From: Desulfobacteraceae bacterium | GTDB lineage: Bacteria > Desulfobacterota > DSM-4660 > Desulfatiglandales > Desulfatiglandaceae | Assembly (NCBI GenBank): GCA_020349865.1 | Contig: CP070700.1 | Coordinates: 4,914,217 to 4,930,858, forward strand | Length of the DNA: 16,642 nt | Direction: 5' to 3' | Shown: positions 14,713 to 16,642 of the stretch, in pieces | How the letters are laid out: each line of letters starts with the position of its first letter | Position numbering within the stretch: position 1 is the stretch's first letter | Translations under genes and position numbers: made by a program | The notes under the pieces: generated by a model | What the model was told of the DNA's origin: nothing | Database searches by the model: none | The model's input: only the letters and a program-made list of their open reading frames with translations

Positions 14713-15862
14713 TGGGAAAAAAGTGCTGACTGGCACCCATTTTGAGATGGGGAACTGGGCCTGTGCTGAGGGGGCCATTGCGGCAGGGTGTACATATGTG
14801 GCCGGTTATCCCATTACACCTGCAAGCGAAGTGGCAAATCGGCTGGCTGAAAGAATTCCCCAAGTCGGCGGAATATTTCTTCAGACTGAAGATGAAATCA
14901 GCGCCATCTGCTCAGCGATCGGAGCATCCTGGACAGGTTCTAAATCAATGACCGCTACTTCCGGCCCGGGGATCAGTCTCATGCAGGAAAACATTGGCTT
15001 CGCCGTTGCCACGGAGACTCCCCTAGTGATCGTAGACGTCCAGCGCTTCGGTCCTTCAACCGGTGTGCCTTCAGTGGGCCTGGCGGGCGATATCGTCCAA
15101 GTTGCAAGAGGCTCACACGGGGATTACCAAATCATAGCACTCTGTCCGGAAAGTCCCCAGGACATGTTCGATCTGACAATCCGGGCATTTAATTTAGCGG
15201 AAAAATATCGTGTACCTGTATTCGTTATGGCGGATGGGTTTACGGGGCACATGCGGGAACAGATTGTCATTCCCAGTGAAGATGCAATTGAGTTTGAACA
15301 TCGCGAAATCCCTGAAACAGGGACTGGCCCTATGGAGCGGCGTGATTTTCAGGACATAAATGTCGCGCCCATGCCTGTCTTTGGGCGTGGTTTCAAGGCC
15401 CATGTTACCAGCTCTTGCCACGATGAGCATGGAATGCGAAATCTCAGCGATCCTGCGGTTATGCACAGATACCTCATGAGTCCCATTGAAAAAATCCTCA
15501 AACACAGGGACGATATCGTTCAAGTGAGGGCTGATTATTCCGATGCGGAAATCGCGCTTGTCACGTACGGCACCGTCTCCCGTTCAGCCATGGCGGCGGC
15601 ACACATCGCCCGACAGAGGGGTATAAAAATTGGAACACTGCGTCTGCTGACCTGCTGGCCTTTCCCGGACAAGGAGATACATGAGATGGCTGAGAAAGTT
15701 GACTATGTACTGGTTCTTGAGAACAACAACGGCCAACTTTACCCCTATATCAAAGCAGAGGCAGCACATGCTTGTCCGGTTGATTTCTTGGGGCCCCAGA
15801 CTTTGGGACAAGTACATGACCCAGAGTACATTGTGGCGCACATAGAGGAGATGATCAAATGA
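14705..15862 (+). CDS. korA: 2-oxoacid:ferredoxin oxidoreductase, alpha subunit
   Basis: A 385-residue subunit. The ATG at 14705 overlaps the ferredoxin stop (ATGAGTGA) and is preceded by a GAGAGGGGAGAG ribosome site; the in-frame start at 14648 would run through the ferredoxin gene and is rejected. GYPITPASEV (34-43) is the hallmark of domain I. The thiamine-pyrimidine-binding part of the domain continues through FLQTEDEISAICSAIGAS and TSGPGISLMQENIGFA. The C-terminal domain contains VTYGTVSRSAMAAAHIARQ and ENNNGQLYP. With the beta subunit it converts a 2-oxoacid plus CoA to acyl-CoA, CO2 and reduced ferredoxin. It lacks a fused gamma domain, so a separate gamma gene is expected. KOR, VOR and related specificities cannot be separated by eye. 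Confidence 0.9.
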   Translation: MSDGKKVLTGTHFEMGNWACAEGAIAAGCTYVAGYPITPASEVANRLAERIPQVGGIFLQTEDEISAICSAIGASWTGSKSMTATSGPGISLMQENIGFAVATETPLVIVDVQRFGPSTGVPSVGLAGDIVQVARGSHGDYQIIALCPESPQDMFDLTIRAFNLAEKYRVPVFVMADGFTGHMREQIVIPSEDAIEFEHREIPETGTGPMERRDFQDINVAPMPVFGRGFKAHVTSSCHDEHGMRNLSDPAVMHRYLMSPIEKILKHRDDIVQVRADYSDAEIALVTYGTVSRSAMAAAHIARQRGIKIGTLRLLTCWPFPDKEIHEMAEKVDYVLVLENNNGQLYPYIKAEAAHACPVDFLGPQTLGQVHDPEYIVAHIEEMIK

Positions 15863-16642
15863 GCGTACCGGCGCATCCACTGAGGAAATATACACGCAGC
15901 CACGTGACCAGAACGACAACGTGTCCGGGCTGTGGAAATGGCATTGTAACACAAGCGATTCTTCGTGCCATCGATGAGTTGGATCTTAAGATGGATGATT
16001 TTGTCTTCGTATCCGGCATCGGATGTTCCGCCTGGATTCCGAGTCCTCTGTTTGATGCAGACACGCTGCATACGACCCATGGCCGACCCATCGCTTTTGC
16101 TACAGGTGTGAAGCTGGGACTCCCCGAAAAACACGTGATGGTTGCCAGTGGCGATGGTGATCTGACTGCAATCGGTGGAAACCATCTTATTCATGCTGCC
16201 AGACGGAATATCGACTTAACGGTGATTGTAATCAATAACGGTATCTACGGGATGACGGGAGGGCAAACCGCTCCGACAACTCCACGAGGGTTGAAAACCA
16301 TTACGAGTCCTTACGGAACCTTAGAACATACCTTTGATATATCTGCAATGGTCGCGGCAGCAGGGGCCTCTTATGTCGCCCGGTGGACGAGCTACCACCC
16401 ACGGCAAATGACTCGGTCGATCAAGAAAGGCATTCAGAAGAAAGGGTTTGCATTTATCGAAGCGGTCAGCCAATGTCCGGTTCAGTACGGAAAAGCGAGT
16501 AAGATAGGCAACGCAGTCAATATGCTCAGATATTTTAAGGAGAACAGTATCAGGGTGAATAAAGCCAAAGAAATGCCGGCGGAAGAACTGGAAGGCAAAA
16601 TCATTATCGGAGAATTCGTAGATACAGAGAAAGCCGAGCTGA
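15859..16642 (+). CDS. korB: 2-oxoacid:ferredoxin oxidoreductase, beta subunit (3' truncated by window)
   Basis: At least 261 codons are open to the window's right edge with no stop. The ATG at 15859 overlaps the alpha stop (ATGA). The TPP-binding motif is SGDGDLTAIGGNHLIHAARR (97-116), ending in INN at 125-127. The four cysteines expected to bind the catalytic-core [4Fe-4S] cluster are C22 and C25 (CPGCGNG), C56 (GIGCS) and C206 (SQCPVQYG). The MTGGQTAPTTP segment (132-142) follows, as in KOR/VOR beta subunits. Nearly complete; a short C-terminus is missing. This subunit holds thiamine diphosphate and passes electrons to the ferredoxin subunit. A gamma subunit should lie just beyond the window. 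Confidence 0.88.
   Translation, partial: MSVPAHPLRKYTRSHVTRTTTCPGCGNGIVTQAILRAIDELDLKMDDFVFVSGIGCSAWIPSPLFDADTLHTTHGRPIAFATGVKLGLPEKHVMVASGDGDLTAIGGNHLIHAARRNIDLTVIVINNGIYGMTGGQTAPTTPRGLKTITSPYGTLEHTFDISAMVAAAGASYVARWTSYHPRQMTRSIKKGIQKKGFAFIEAVSQCPVQYGKASKIGNAVNMLRYFKENSIRVNKAKEMPAEELEGKIIIGEFVDTEKAEL

Noticed and set aside
15745..16194. Minus-strand open frame of 149 codons
   Set aside because: Antisense to the alpha and beta oxidoreductase subunits, which carry the conserved cysteines and TPP motif.
1..16642. CRISPR arrays, tRNA or rRNA genes, phage or toxin-antitoxin modules
   Set aside because: No regularly spaced repeats, no tRNA-like cloverleaf or rRNA stretches, and no recognisable phage or toxin proteins were found on reading both strands by eye.

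Overview
The window looks like chromosomal DNA of an anaerobic, heterotrophic bacterium. A deltaproteobacterial (Desulfobacterota-like) sulfate reducer or syntroph is my best guess. The basis is an oxygen-sensitive 2-oxoacid:ferredoxin oxidoreductase with its own ferredoxin, an Fe-S/FAD Old-Yellow-Enzyme reductase, a transposase of a type I associated with Desulfobacteraceae, and frequent GTG/TTG starts. The taxonomic call is inference.

Region 1 (1-3461) is a worn flank. A minus-strand HD-superfamily phosphohydrolase gene (COG1078-like), already lacking its 5' half, is cut by a complete insertion sequence. The IS (226-1936) has 18-bp terminal inverted repeats and a 5-bp ACTAA target duplication. 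Rejoining the two halves across one target copy restores the reading frame through the conserved D-x-D-R-x-D-Y motif. Next to it is an intact minus-strand cysteine-desulfurase-family gene.

Region 2 (3462-4971) holds a minus-strand GntR/FCD regulator and an 829-bp gene-free stretch. The stretch contains what look like decayed coding remnants, including a possible IS3-type OrfA relic. At its right end is a promoter with a perfect GTGGT-N3-ACCAC palindrome, the operator class of the FadR/PdhR branch of GntR proteins.

Region 3 (4972-16642, all on the plus strand) is a catabolic cluster. In order it carries: an OYE/2,4-dienoyl-CoA-reductase-type flavoenzyme; a CUT1-type ABC importer (binding protein, two permeases, and an ATPase set apart); a second GntR/FCD regulator; a FabG-type short-chain dehydrogenase; a D-2-hydroxyacid dehydrogenase; and ferredoxin, alpha and beta subunits of a 2-oxoacid:ferredoxin oxidoreductase (beta runs off the window). 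A strong intercistronic stem-loop lies between the binding protein and the permeases. A second promoter, with a near-perfect palindrome filling its spacer, lies upstream of the hydroxyacid dehydrogenase.

A working model is uptake of a polyol- or sugar-like compound or hydroxy acid, alcohol oxidation by the SDR, flavin-dependent reduction of a C=C bond or release of reducing equivalents, oxidation of a 2-hydroxyacid to a 2-oxoacid, and ferredoxin-dependent oxidative decarboxylation to an acyl-CoA. No kinase, aldolase or sulfo-lyase is present in the window, so the substrate cannot be named. The combination of genes is the most interesting aspect here.
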